Source of the DNA: Bradyrhizobium ottawaense
GTDB lineage: Bacteria; Pseudomonadota; Alphaproteobacteria; Rhizobiales; Xanthobacteraceae
Assembly: GCF_900099825.1 (NCBI RefSeq)
Contig: NZ_LT629693.1
Coordinates: forward strand, 5,839,001-5,903,000
Reading direction: 5' to 3'
Length of the DNA: 64,000 nt
The translations under genes and the position numbers were made by a program. The first letter of the stretch is position 1. The number at the start of each line of letters is the position of its first letter. Of this stretch, positions 32,758 to 41,842 are shown one piece after another. The notes under the pieces were generated by a model that did no database searches, was not told the origin of the DNA, and saw nothing but the letters and a program-made list of their open reading frames with translations.

Positions 32758-33223
32758 GGGGCTCTCACGCGCTTGTTAGCGGCTCGGACAATTCGAACGT
32801 CCGCGTTCTACCCCTCGGGGAGCAATGGCCGGTGGGTTACGTCAAGGACGTTCTCAAAGACGGCTGATACTGAGTAGGCGTGTGCTCCACACGAACGGTT
32901 AGCACTGCCTCTCGCTCGGCGATGAGGGCGCCCCTTCACCGGCGGGGTTTTTCTTGGCTCCGATTCGGAATGTGGGGCCGCCGGTGTGGAGAACAATCGC
33001 CGGCGACCCCGGCCCGCCGCGCCCATAAGACCGATCTCAAAAGACGAACGCGTGGCGCTCCTCCACCAGGTCGCGGTTTCTGGATTTTTATGGCTCATGG
33101 GTGAAACGGACCGTCAAAAGTTGGCGGTCGCCTCGCCTTGGGAGCGATTACGTTAGTCCTGCTCTTAGTTAGCGGTGAAATTCAGGGTAAACGTGTCGGA
33201 CCTAATATCGAACAGAAGTCGAA
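32758..33223. other. Intergenic, no gene recognised
   Basis: Short Arg-rich frames only. Inverted short repeats occur near 32935-33000 (CCGGCGGGG, CCGGCGACCCCGG). Confidence 0.45.
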
Positions 33224-34237
33224 ATGATAGAGTTTGCGATGGCAAAACCCCCCGGCGAAACACGCGCGCGCGCGTCGCGGCGTTCGCCCGGCCACCATGT
33301 CCGGCTGCTGGGCGGCCGCGCGACGGCGCCGGCGCTTGATGCTCCAGCGGAGCTGCCGCCGCCTGCGGTTTGCGCGAGTGCGAGAGGGCAGCTCCCCAGT
33401 AAAAGGCTTAACGCCACGGGGCTCGCCGAGGCAGGTTGGCGAGAGGGACAGATCATTTTTGACGTTCGCTGGGGCGGTGCAGACGCGGATCGAATCGGCG
33501 CCTATGCGACAGAGCTGGTGAAGTTGAATCCGGACGTAATCCTCGCGACTAACACGCCTACAGCGCGCTCGCTCAAGCTCGCCACCGATGCAGTCCCGAT
33601 AGTGTTCGCCGGTCTAAGTGATCCGGTTGGCGATGGCGCCAGCCTGTCGAAGCCGGGGCGCAACATCACTGGCTTTACCAGTTTCAATGCGCCGATCGCC
33701 GGAAAGTGGCTCGAACTCGTAAAAGAGCTTTCACCCGCCACAAACCGAATCGGCGTCATCTACAACCCGAAGACAGCGCCGTATTCCATCTTCCTGCCGG
33801 TCATGCAGGAGATTGCCCCCAAGTTGGGGATAGCGATCGAGCCCATGCCGGTGGGCGATCAAGCGGAGATCGAGAGCGCGGTCGCCGCGCTCGCGCGCGA
33901 ACCTCACGCAGGGCTTGTCGCTCTCCCTGACGTCTTCATGACTAACAACAGTAAGCTGATATTCGCATTGGCGCTGCAGGCGCGGCTGCCGACCGTAGGG
34001 CCGCTTCGCTTCTTTGCCGAGAACGGCGCACTCGTTTCCTATGGTTCCGACTTCATCGGGCTGTTTCACCAATCCGCTTCTTATGTCGATCGTATCCTTC
34101 GCGGCGAAAAGCCGGGCGAACTGCGGGTGCAGGAGCCGACCAGATACGAGTTGATCCTCAACCTGAAGACGGCGAAAGCAATGACGTTGGCTGTCCCGCA
34201 AACCGTTCTCGCCCGCGCCGACGATGTGATCGAGTGA
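33224..34237 (+). pseudogene. ABC-transporter substrate-binding protein (ABC_sub_bind type) with a lost N-terminus
   Basis: From about codon 65 onward the protein is a good PF04392-type binding protein: GLAEAGWREGQIIFDVRWGG, NPDVILATNTPTARSLKLAT, VPIVFAGLSDPVGDG, SLSKPGRNITGF, FAENGALVSYGSDF, AKAMTLAVPQTVLARADDVIE. The first 60 codons are Arg/Pro/Ala-rich and replace the signal peptide and first strand (usually RRREF...LLGGAA, PVIGFLS). Without export it cannot work, so I call it a probable pseudogene. Confidence 0.7.
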
Positions 34238-34605
34238 GGAGGGCGACTTCAGCTCCTGGCACAAAGCGTCAGCTTGCGCGGTGCAAGGCCATGTCCGGAG
34301 TTGGGGGTAAAGCCGACCTGCCTGTTGAACGCCCGGACTTCTCACTTTGACCCTGGCGGTGTAAAAACGTGAGATCTTACAAACCGTGGAGAATCTGATT
34401 CTCAGATGTCGCCGTGCCGCAGCTCAGTATGCTCCTCACACGCTCTGAATGGGCATTTGAAGAAATGCTTTTCTCCGCGATTTGCTCGCTGCTGCGTTTT
34501 TACACAGCCAAGACCCAGAGCGGACATTGAGACACCGAACTTCCAATCGTCCGCGAAACGATAACAGGCGCTATGATGCCTGCCATCACGCTATCAACAA
34601 ACGGG
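34238..34605. other. Intergenic, no gene recognised
   Basis: Nothing coding recognised on either strand. Confidence 0.45.
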
Positions 34606-34785
34606 TTACGGCGGCTGTTCCGGCTTGAGAGCACCTGTCTCAATGAGCCGTTGCCGCACGATCGCCAAAAGGCGGTAGGATTCAGCCACATCAGCGTAGC
34701 GTTCTTTTAATGTCGGTTCGCTGGTCGATCTTGCCAGTTCATCGAACTCGGCAGCCTTCTCCAAATATTCGGCGACGCTGCGCAT
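34606..34785 (-). CDS. Small helical protein, tandem copy 1 (59 aa)
   Basis: MRSVAEYLEKAAEFDELARS, EPTLKERYADVAESYRLLAI, RLIETGALKPEQPP. About 70 percent like 34912-35088 by eye. Helical hairpin; family frequent in Bradyrhizobium, function unknown. GGGGACAAGG precedes the ATG. Confidence 0.65.
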   Translation of the reverse strand: MRSVAEYLEKAAEFDELARSTSEPTLKERYADVAESYRLLAIVRQRLIETGALKPEQPP

Positions 34786-34911
34786 GTCCTTGTCCCCAGC
34801 GCCAAGCAACGCACAATGACAAATTGGGCGGGATCAAGTATGGCTCAACGGTGAGCAAACAGCGGAATTGAGGGGTAATCCGCTAGGTCGCACCTAGGGC
34901 CGACAAACGGG

Positions 34912-35088
34912 TTACGGCTGTTCGGGCTTGAGAGCACCTGTTTCAATCAGCCGTTGCAGCTCGCTGGCCAGGAGGCGGTAGCATTCAGCCACGTGAGCGT
35001 AGCGTGCTCTGAGGGCCGGTTCGAAGGTCAGTCTCGCCAGGTCATCGAACTGGGCTGCCGTCTCCAAATACTCGGCGACGCTGTGCAT
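34912..35088 (-). CDS. Small helical protein, tandem copy 2 (58 aa)
   Basis: MHSVAEYLETAAQFDDLARL, EPALRARYAHVAECYRLLAS, RLIETGALKPEQP. AAGGGA lies 6 nt before the ATG. Tandem duplicate of 34606-34785; the region just downstream of both stops (ACAAACGGGTTACGGC) is also repeated, so the duplication unit included flanking DNA. Confidence 0.65.
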   Translation of the reverse strand: MHSVAEYLETAAQFDDLARLTFEPALRARYAHVAECYRLLASELQRLIETGALKPEQP

Positions 35089-35130
35089 GTCTTTTCCCTT
35101 GCACCAAACAATGCACATCCTAAACGAAAA

Positions 35131-35150
35131 GCCCGGCGCAAGCGCCGGGC
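35131..35150. repeat. GC hairpin GCCCGGCG-CAAG-CGCCGGGC
   Basis: Perfect 8-bp stem with a CAAG loop, twin of 25190-25208. Confidence 0.55.
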
Positions 35151-35285
35151 AGATCGCAGTATGGCTAACGGGTGCGAACAAATTGAATAAAATTGCAATA
35201 GTCCGCGCGCGAGCCGTCTGGTCGGTTTGAAACGCAGGCGGAATTATGGACGATGCTAACCTTCTCGCTTAACCACCTTGCTATG

Positions 35286-35936
35286 TTAGGAGCTAGCCAA
35301 TGCCCGTTTTGTTGTCTGGAGAATTTGATTTTTGGGAGATAGCGACCGCTGCCAGCGCTGTCCGGTTGCTGATTTCCAACTTCTCATAGATGTGATGGAG
35401 ATGCACCTTGATGGTACCGTCGCTAATATTGAGTCGACGGCTATTTCCTTGTTCGACAAGCCTTCGGACACCAAGCACATGATCTGGTGCTCTCGGTTTG
35501 TTAACGCTGCAGTGACCGCGCTTTGCTCCCGAGATACCTGATCAGAGCAAGGCAGCGGGAACAGCCTCTGCCCATCGGCGACCTGCTGCAGCGACTTCAC
35601 CAGAAATTCCAGTGCCGCATTCTTCTGAATGACGCCGTAGGCACCGGCAGCGGCTAACTCGACCAACTCGCTGTCTTCAACAGACGCGGTGAAAAAGACC
35701 ACCCGCGTGGAAAAACCCTCGGAGCTAACGATGCTGAGAAGTTCCAACCCGGTCAGGCCAGGCATTGAGATGTCGAGAACGGCGATATCCGGCCTTAAAT
35801 TCCCAATTGCTTCGATGCAGCTCATGCCGTCACTGCAACACGCAACAATTTTAAAGTTTCGTTGCGCTCCCAGCGCCTTCCTCAAACCCTGCACGACCAC
35901 TGGACAGCTGTCTGCAATCAACACATTGATGCGCAT
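35286..35936 (-). pseudogene. NarL/LuxR-type response regulator, frameshifted in the DNA-binding domain
   Basis: The receiver domain is complete: MRINVLIADSCPVVVQGLRK, phospho-acceptor in PDIAVLDISMPGLTGLELL, VVFFTAS, GVIQKNA. The LuxR HTH starts TNREHQIMCLVSEGLSNKEI and then breaks. A missing C (GCCGTCGACTC where GCCCGTCGACTC is expected, near 35445) moves RRLNISDGTIKVHLHHIYEK to another frame, ending at 35293. As given, it cannot bind DNA. A single-base correction would make it whole. Confidence 0.85.
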
Positions 35937-36162
35937 AAGCAGCCCCCTACTAACGCTAACCGACGTTCGTTTCGGGCCGCCTTCGCAGGTTTAGCGACGG
36001 CGCAAGCTGCCGAATGAGCGTTCTTTTTCTGCGCCCGACCCGCCGTGATCTCCCGGCCAGTTCAGCCCGCTTGCGAATTGTATACCCGCAGCGACGGCGC
36101 GTCTGTGATATGAATCAAAATAATCCAAATTTTTAAGTCTTGCTGAACCATTGTTCCATCCC

Positions 36163-36831
36163 ATGGCGGCACGAAAGCTCTCACCGAAAACCAGAAGTAA
36201 TACGACAGGTGTGCCCTCAAAGCGCAGCTTCTCCGGCATATTGCCGAACCTGCCGATCCAGTTTTCCGAGAGCCTGTTGGCAAACGCGAAGCCGCAATCG
36301 CTCGCCGAAAGAGAAGTGCTATTTGAGGCTGGCGACGTCGCCGATGGTTGCTATCGGCTTGAACAGGGCCTGCTCAAGGTCAGCATCGCTTCGCCTCAAG
36401 GTGACGAGCGGATACTGACGATCCTTGGCCCGGGCTCGATCGTCGGAGAACTCGCGATCATCGACGGGCTGCCGAGATCGGCCACCGTGGTCGCGATCCG
36501 GGACTGCAAGTTGAGCTACATGGGCCGGGAAGCGTTCGTCAGTTGCCTACGAGAATATCCCGAAATCTACAGCGATCTCGTCTCCACCCTGGTGTCACGC
36601 TTGCGCGAGGCCGATAATGCGATGGCAGCAGCAAGCTTCCTGTCCGTCAAGGCCCGGGTCGCGCGCGCGCTGCTCGAACTAGCGGAGCATCTCGGTCGCG
36701 AGACGGAATCCGGACGAATTGTCATTCTCCACAAGATCAGGCAGAGCGATATCGCGGCAATGGCGGGCGTTGCGCGCGAAAACGTAAGTCGAACCCTGAC
36801 CGAACTGAAGGGGCGCGGATTGATCGGTTAA
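36163..36831 (+). CDS. Crp/Fnr-family transcription regulator with an early ochre stop
   Basis: 222 aa from the ATG at 36163. cNMP-binding beta-roll (LAEREVLFEAGDVADGCYRL, ILGPGSIVGELAIIDGLPRS), dimer helix, then HTH_Crp with the recognition helix AMAGVARENVSRTLTELKGR. TAA follows at 36829. The same frame then continues SSSYYFINDKRKLLRETED to a TGA at 36895-36897, which is the expected wing and end of the protein. So the gene has probably lost its last 22 residues by a stop mutation. No Cys cluster for iron-sulphur binding. The start is uncertain; no good ribosome site. Confidence 0.75.
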   Translation: MAARKLSPKTRSNTTGVPSKRSFSGILPNLPIQFSESLLANAKPQSLAEREVLFEAGDVADGCYRLEQGLLKVSIASPQGDERILTILGPGSIVGELAIIDGLPRSATVVAIRDCKLSYMGREAFVSCLREYPEIYSDLVSTLVSRLREADNAMAAASFLSVKARVARALLELAEHLGRETESGRIVILHKIRQSDIAAMAGVARENVSRTLTELKGRGLIG

Positions 36832-36991
36832 TCATCCAGCTACTATTTCATCAACGACAAGCGAAAGCTTCTGCGCGAGACCGAAGATATAGCGTGAGCT
36901 GATGCATCGCAGGAGGCCGCAAAGGATGGGATCGCCGCACTTCGTGTCGGCTTGCTAGAGGCGGGCTTCAAGTGAAGGCGCGAATTATTCC

Positions 36992-37057
36992 TTGGCCATA
37001 CGCTTCGCCAGAGTACCTGCGACCTTGCTGCCGCTCGTCGACGAGGTGATCGAGTGA
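36992..37057 (+). pseudogene. Tail of an ABC_sub_bind-type protein
   Basis: RVPATLLPLVDEVIE and stop, matching the usual C-terminus of this binding-protein family and the end of the gene at 33224 (LARADDVIE). Only this scrap remains. Its GTGA end overlaps the next gene's GTG. Confidence 0.5.
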
Positions 37058-37671
37058 AGCTTGAGCAGGCACGGGGGTTCCTGAAGGAAGGTCCGATCAG
37101 GGCCTATCACGAGGAAATCCTCTTAGGCGCGCTGAGACTGGCCGAGGCAGATGCCGCGCTCGGTCGCCTTGACGATGTTCGGCTTGAGAATATCCACGAG
37201 ACCGTTTCCGAAATCCTAGAGGATGTCGCCTCGCACGAAATCAATGAAGAAGGGGGAGCAGGGGACGGTCAAGTTGCGAAGGGAAAGGTCGTCAACATTG
37301 ACGCGCGCGAACTTGGGAAGCCCGTCTTTTGCGTACCGGGCTTGGGACGGCTCGACGATTGCGTGGCGCTGATCGTCGCGGACGCGCTTAAGCGCGAAGG
37401 ATACAATGCGCGCGTCTCCGGGGCCGATACCGAAGTTGATGCGGGGAATGCAGAGACAGTATGCGTGTGTTTTCTCGAGGAGGTGTCGGAAGCAAGGGCT
37501 GCTTTCACGGTCCGAAAACTTTCCCGGAAGGTGGCTACGGCCGACGTGATCATTTGCGCGCTGGGGAGCAAGGCGGATCAGCTGGGTAAGAATGTTGGGC
37601 CGAGATCGCTTGAGGCCCTCATTGCCGCGGTTGCCAAACGTGCGATGGGAAAAACCCGTCAAGAACAATAG
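37054..37671 (+). CDS. Soluble protein like the C-terminal domain of AI-2E-type transporters
   Basis: 205 aa from a GTG start: ARGFLKEGPIRAYHEEILLG, ALRLAEADAALGRLDDVRLE, KPVFCVPGLGRLDDCVALIV, ADALKREGYNARVSG. The first part (FLKE.P...YY.E.LL.AL.LAEAD) and the VFCVPG...DD.....A..L..EGY part match the cytoplasmic tail attached to some alphaproteobacterial PF01594 membrane proteins. The eight-helix membrane part is missing, so this is either a stand-alone domain or the 3' end of a deleted gene. Confidence 0.6.
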   Translation: MKLEQARGFLKEGPIRAYHEEILLGALRLAEADAALGRLDDVRLENIHETVSEILEDVASHEINEEGGAGDGQVAKGKVVNIDARELGKPVFCVPGLGRLDDCVALIVADALKREGYNARVSGADTEVDAGNAETVCVCFLEEVSEARAAFTVRKLSRKVATADVIICALGSKADQLGKNVGPRSLEALIAAVAKRAMGKTRQEQ

Positions 37672-37722
37672 GTTCGAAGTATTCGAACCGTTCCGTGGCA
37701 GGCAGCGCCCAGCATCGGACCC

Positions 37723-37929
37723 TTAGCCCGAGTTTGCAGCGCCGGTCGTCGTCTCAGTGGCCGGAGCGGTAACGCGAACCTCGTGACCTTGGCGCAGGGC
37801 CAGCGATGCCGCAGCTACAGCGGCCTCAAAAGCCGATTCCTTGGTCTGATAGACGTTCCTGGCGAATCCGTCATGTCGCACCCGCCATTCGCCGGCCCTG
37901 CCGAAAATTTCATAGACTGCTAATCCCAT
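37723..37929 (-). CDS. DUF2188-like small protein
   Basis: 68 aa; GGAGG lies 6 nt before the ATG. YEIFGRAGEWRVRHDGFARN, VYQTKESAFEAAVAAASLAL, RQGHEVRVTAP: strand-strand-helix-strand with W-x-V, T-K-x-x-A-x-x-A and G-x-x-V as in DUF2188. Cytosolic, function unknown. Confidence 0.7.
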   Translation of the reverse strand: MGLAVYEIFGRAGEWRVRHDGFARNVYQTKESAFEAAVAAASLALRQGHEVRVTAPATETTTGAANSG

Positions 37930-38088
37930 GGAAACCTCCGTTCGAAAAGACAATGTCGGGGTCCAAATCCTGTTCCGCAGGATCGGTGGTAGCCATTGCC
38001 TAACGCTCATTGTCGCCGCTTCCGAACGCGATGGAACCGTTCTTTTTCGGCCAAGTTACAGAGCTGCCGCACTTGATCGAGCAACTGA

Positions 38089-38970
38089 ATGTCAGACGCT
38101 TGGAAGATTCTCAGGTCCGCAGTCCAGGGTTACATCGCCAATAGCGCCCTGAGCCGCGGCGCGGCAATGTCTTTTTACGCCGTCACTTCGCTGACCCCGG
38201 TCCTTTTGATCGTGGTAGCCGTCGCGGGCATTGCCTTTGGACAAGACTCGGTCCGCGATGGCCTCATCCAGGAAATTGTTGGGATTCTTGGACAACAAAG
38301 TGGGGAATTGGTCAAATCGATGCTCGCCAAGTCCAGCGATCCGCAAACCGGAACCTTGGCGACGATCTTTGGCATTGTAATGCTGCTGGTCACGGCTTCA
38401 GGGGTGTTCGGGGAAATGCAGGCCGCTTTGAATGCCACCTGGAAGACCAAAGCTCCCGACGAACCATTTTTTTCGATGATCCGGGGCCGGGCAACGAGTC
38501 TCGGCCTGGTAGGTGCACTCGGGTTTTTGTTGATGGTTTCGCTTGCCGCAAGCACGGGCCTCTCGGCTCTGGCGGAGTATCTCGGCAGCAAGAACGGCCT
38601 GGCGCCGTTGATCCTGTCGACCATTAATACTCTGGTGTCGATCGCCCTCTTCACGGCCTTGTTCGCCGCCATTTACAAGGTCCTGCCAGACACCCCGATT
38701 GCATGGCGGGATGTCCGCACTGGCGCATTTCTGACAGCGCTGATGTTCACGGCGGGCAAAAGCATGATCGGTTGGTATTTGGGGACGACCGCGACCAGTT
38801 CGGGCAACGGAGCCGCGGGCGCTTTGATCGTAATCCTGCTCTGGACCTACTACTCTGCGCAGATATTCCTGTTTGGGTCGGAAGTAACTAAAGCCATCGC
38901 TGACACTCGATTGGAAACGGAATCTGCCAGACGTCCACAGATTCCTCAGCGCGTTCAATCCGCACGCTGA
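38089..38970 (+). CDS. YihY/BrkB-family inner membrane protein
   Basis: 293 aa with about six membrane helices. Family marks: SALSRGAAMSFYAVTSLTPV near the N-terminus, VLIVVAVAG, ALNATWKTKA, VLPDTPIAWRDVRTGAFLTA, IGWYLGTTA, LLWTYYSAQIFLFGSEVTKA. This matches YihY (formerly called RNase BN), whose molecular function is not established. Weak ribosome site. Confidence 0.88.
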   Translation: MSDAWKILRSAVQGYIANSALSRGAAMSFYAVTSLTPVLLIVVAVAGIAFGQDSVRDGLIQEIVGILGQQSGELVKSMLAKSSDPQTGTLATIFGIVMLLVTASGVFGEMQAALNATWKTKAPDEPFFSMIRGRATSLGLVGALGFLLMVSLAASTGLSALAEYLGSKNGLAPLILSTINTLVSIALFTALFAAIYKVLPDTPIAWRDVRTGAFLTALMFTAGKSMIGWYLGTTATSSGNGAAGALIVILLWTYYSAQIFLFGSEVTKAIADTRLETESARRPQIPQRVQSAR

Positions 38971-39163
38971 CGCTCAGATAGGCTTTTGAGTATTCGATTT
39001 CGTCGAATTCATAAGGAACTCATGACGTCGCGTTGAAGTTGAATCGTGGACCGGATCGAAGGTCGACGCAGCTCTTCGATAGTCAGGCTCCGGCGCAATC
39101 GGGGGCCTTTTAAACGATGCCAAGTTTTAACGATCTCGGCTTTTATCCAAGAGGCGCGATTTA

Positions 39164-39376
39164 ATGCCACTCAAGAGCAATACGAAATGGACCGAGGAGG
39201 ACGACCGGCGGCTTCTGCAGTTGCGATCGGCGGGGAAGTCGACGCGTTCGATCGGCCTCGCGCTCCGGCGCTCGTCTTCCGCCATAGAAGGTCGTTTGGG
39301 AGTGCTCAAAGCCAGGGCGCGGGACAAAAAGCGAGAGCAGTTGACTCCCGTCAACCGCGGCGCGGTCATCGATTAG
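39164..39376 (+). CDS. Small SANT/Myb-like DNA-binding protein
   Basis: 70 aa: NTKWTEEDDRRLLQLRSAGK, STRSIGLALRRSSSAIEGRL, GVLKARARDKKREQL. Same build as repeat 1 of 28372-28698. A basic tail may help DNA contact. In 39377-39669 there is no gene I can support. Confidence 0.7.
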   Translation: MPLKSNTKWTEEDDRRLLQLRSAGKSTRSIGLALRRSSSAIEGRLGVLKARARDKKREQLTPVNRGAVID

Positions 39377-39669
39377 GGTTGCGACGGCCTTAAATTGGCA
39401 CGTCCCATCGATCTGGGGAAGCTGCATCGCGGCGGGGGCGTGTTCGACAAACGGCGGCACAGCACAGGGCAGCGGATTGCCGCAAGCGCCCGATGTGCAT
39501 GACCGGATACATATCGCTCGGAGGCTGTCCTCCACCGCCGCGCTCGAAGCGAGGAGGATGGGCGCGACGTCGCTGCCCTGATTATTAAACGTGCGGACTT
39601 CAAGACTCGTCGGGAACAATAGGCAAAGTCGCGGAGTTCAAAATTTAGAACAACGAAGGAACTAAGGTC

Positions 39670-40836
39670 ATGCAGCAACCCTCCGAACGGTCGCTCCGCG
39701 AGCTACAGCGCGAAACTGAACAGACGCGCGCGGGTTTGACGCAAACGGTGGAGCAGCTCAAAACCAGCGTTTCCGACACCGCGAGTGAGATCAGAAACCG
39801 CATCAGTCCGGAAAGTATCAAGGCGGAGGTCTCGGACTACGTTCGCTCGCGAGGGGAGAAGATGCTGGAAGACATTACCTCGGCCGCGCGTCGAAACCCA
39901 ATGCAGGCCGTCGCCGTCGGTGCAAGTCTTGCTTATCCTCTGTTGCGATTTGCAAGGGTAATTCCGGTGCCCATCCTGATGGTAGGTGCGGGGCTGTTTT
40001 TTGCCGGTTCGAAGACCGGTCAATCGCTCACGCAAAAGGCGTCGGATGTGGCTTCCGACCTGTCGGACGAAGTTAGCCGACGAGGTCATGATCTCTCGGC
40101 GCAAGCAGGTGCAATGGTCAACTCGGCAAAAGGAACCGTTTATAGCGGTGCGGCGCGTGTTGGCGAAGCAGTATCGACTGGCTCAGATCAGGCTCGCCGA
40201 ACGGCGTCCTCAGCTACAGACATGAGTTTGAGTGACCGGCTAAAGGACTCCGGTGTTTCGCTAGGGGATAAGATCAGCACGCGTGTATCGGACATGAAGG
40301 ACGGTGCGTCCGAACTGGCGACTACCGCGATCGATTCGACGCGCGACTTCGCCGCGGGAGCGGCTACGGCCACGCAAAAAATGGCCTCGTCCGCGACCGA
40401 TGCGGGCTTGGAAATGGCCAAGGGCGTACGGGACAAGACCTCCGATTTATCCAATCGGGCCGGCAAGACGGTTTTGGACACGATCCAGGAGAATCCGCTT
40501 CTCGTAGCAGGCGTTGGCCTGCTTATCGGCGGTCTTATTGCGAGTGCACTTCCCAAGAGCGATCTGGAAGAAGATTTAGTGGGCGATGCAGCCGCTGCGG
40601 CTCAACGGCGGGCGAGTGAAGCAGCGTCTAAAGGCTTCGACGCGGCGAAGGGCGTAGCCGGGGATATTCTCGAGAGCGTGGCGCGGCAGGCCGGCGCGGA
40701 GGGACTCACGCCCGATAAACTGGATGAGACGGCCCGGGATCTCGGGCAACGGGTGAGACGTGTCGCTGAAAGCGCGGTGACGACAGCGTTCGATCCGGAA
40801 AAGGCACCCCAATCACACACCGGCGGAGGAAATTAA
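39670..40836 (+). CDS. DUF3618-domain protein with LEA-like repeats
   Basis: 388 aa. N-terminal DUF3618 pattern (SLRELQRETEQTRAGLTQTV, EQLKTSVSDTASEIR), two short hydrophobic segments at about 75-110, a long Ala/Ser/Lys/Asp-rich amphipathic stretch (150-270) like late-embryogenesis-abundant proteins, then ENPLLVAGVGLLIGGLIASA. Probably membrane-attached and stress-related. First gene of a six-gene run ending at 43514; 1 nt separates its stop from the next ATG. Confidence 0.8.
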   Translation: MQQPSERSLRELQRETEQTRAGLTQTVEQLKTSVSDTASEIRNRISPESIKAEVSDYVRSRGEKMLEDITSAARRNPMQAVAVGASLAYPLLRFARVIPVPILMVGAGLFFAGSKTGQSLTQKASDVASDLSDEVSRRGHDLSAQAGAMVNSAKGTVYSGAARVGEAVSTGSDQARRTASSATDMSLSDRLKDSGVSLGDKISTRVSDMKDGASELATTAIDSTRDFAAGAATATQKMASSATDAGLEMAKGVRDKTSDLSNRAGKTVLDTIQENPLLVAGVGLLIGGLIASALPKSDLEEDLVGDAAAAAQRRASEAASKGFDAAKGVAGDILESVARQAGAEGLTPDKLDETARDLGQRVRRVAESAVTTAFDPEKAPQSHTGGGN

Positions 40837-40837
40837 T

Positions 40838-41467
40838 ATGGCTGATCCAATCGGAACCGCGCATCAGGGCGTAGCCTCTCTTGGGCAAGGACAAGATTCG
40901 GCACGAGCGAAATTTGACGAGGCGGCGGCATCGACGAAAAGTCTGGGTGAACAGGCCATGTCAGCTGGCCGAGACATCACGGACAAGGCAAAGGATTTAG
41001 CTGAGACCTCAACAGATAAAATCAAAGGGCAAGCCTCTGATTTCGTGGATGCCGCCAAGGATGTTGCATCTCAGGCAACCGATATGCTCAAGGACGCCGT
41101 GAATGATCGAAAGGCGTCGGGCGCTGAATATGTCGGCAGTCTCGCTGACACCATGCGGCGCGCCGCGCGGGAGTTCGATACCGATCTTCCACTCGCGGGC
41201 ATCTATATTCGAAAGGCCGCATCGCAGGTTGAGGGCATCTCCGACCAGATTCGCAGCGGCAATCTCAATGATTTAGTTCGAAATGCGCAGTCGTTTGCGC
41301 GGCGCCAGCCAACTGCCTTCCTGGGGTTGGCGGTATTGGCCGGCTTCGGAGCCGTCCGCTTTCTCAAGAGTTCATCCGAAACGGGCTCACCTGCTGAAGG
41401 ACGCGAAATGGCTGGCCATTCCGCGATGACAGACAACCGAGGGTACCGTAATGACTTCTCGAACTGA
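40838..41467 (+). CDS. LEA-like / apolipoprotein-like helical protein
   Basis: 209 aa. GGAGG in the end of the previous gene serves as ribosome site. Residues 20-90 are an amphipathic helix (KDLAETSTDKIKGQASDFVD, AAKDVASQATDMLKD). C-terminal FARRQPTAFLGLAVLAGFGA is a membrane-inserting helix. Overlaps the holin-X-like gene by 17 nt. Likely binds or shapes membranes under stress; inferred. Confidence 0.75.
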   Translation: MADPIGTAHQGVASLGQGQDSARAKFDEAAASTKSLGEQAMSAGRDITDKAKDLAETSTDKIKGQASDFVDAAKDVASQATDMLKDAVNDRKASGAEYVGSLADTMRRAAREFDTDLPLAGIYIRKAASQVEGISDQIRSGNLNDLVRNAQSFARRQPTAFLGLAVLAGFGAVRFLKSSSETGSPAEGREMAGHSAMTDNRGYRNDFSN

Positions 41468-41842
41468 TCGGTCCATCCCGGAACTGTTCAGCGACGCGTT
41501 CGGGCAGCTTGCTAAGCTGATTGGAAACGAACTCGCGGTTGCGCGTGCCGAACTGTCTGAGAAGGCCGGGCAGGTCGGGAGAGCGGCGGCAATGATGGGT
41601 GCGGGCGCGGTAATCATGATTTCCGCACTCGTTATGCTGTTGTTCGCCGCTGCGGCAGCGCTGATGCACGCCGGCTTTTCAGACCTGTTGCGTATTTGAT
41701 CTCCGGCGGCGGCGCGGCAATCGTATCGATTGTTCTTGTCGTGGTCGGCATCAACCGGTTGTCCGGTGATGCGCTAAAGCCGACAGCGACGATCGATGAG
41801 ATCCAACGTGACAAAGCAGCCGCAAGGGAGATGGTTCGATGA
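41451..41842 (+). pseudogene. Holin-X-like (PF07332-type) membrane protein, frameshifted
   Basis: First frame 41451-41699: SIPELFSDAFGQLAKLIGNE, LAVARAELSEKAGQVGRAAA, then one membrane helix. It ends LLRI after a missing base near 41680. The next frame continues as expected: PVAYLISGGGAAIVSIVLVV, VGINRLSGDALKPTATIDEI, QRDKAAAREMVR, ending TGA at 41842. The end overlaps the following ATG. Such proteins commonly sit beside DUF3618 genes and are not true lysis proteins. One base restores the frame, so a sequencing error is possible. Confidence 0.75.

Noticed and set aside
33202..33456. Minus-strand frame starting with a signal-like stretch (ALSLL LGSCPLALAQ)
   Set aside because: Lies opposite the scrambled N-terminus of the substrate-binding-protein relic; no ribosome site and an unlikely remainder.
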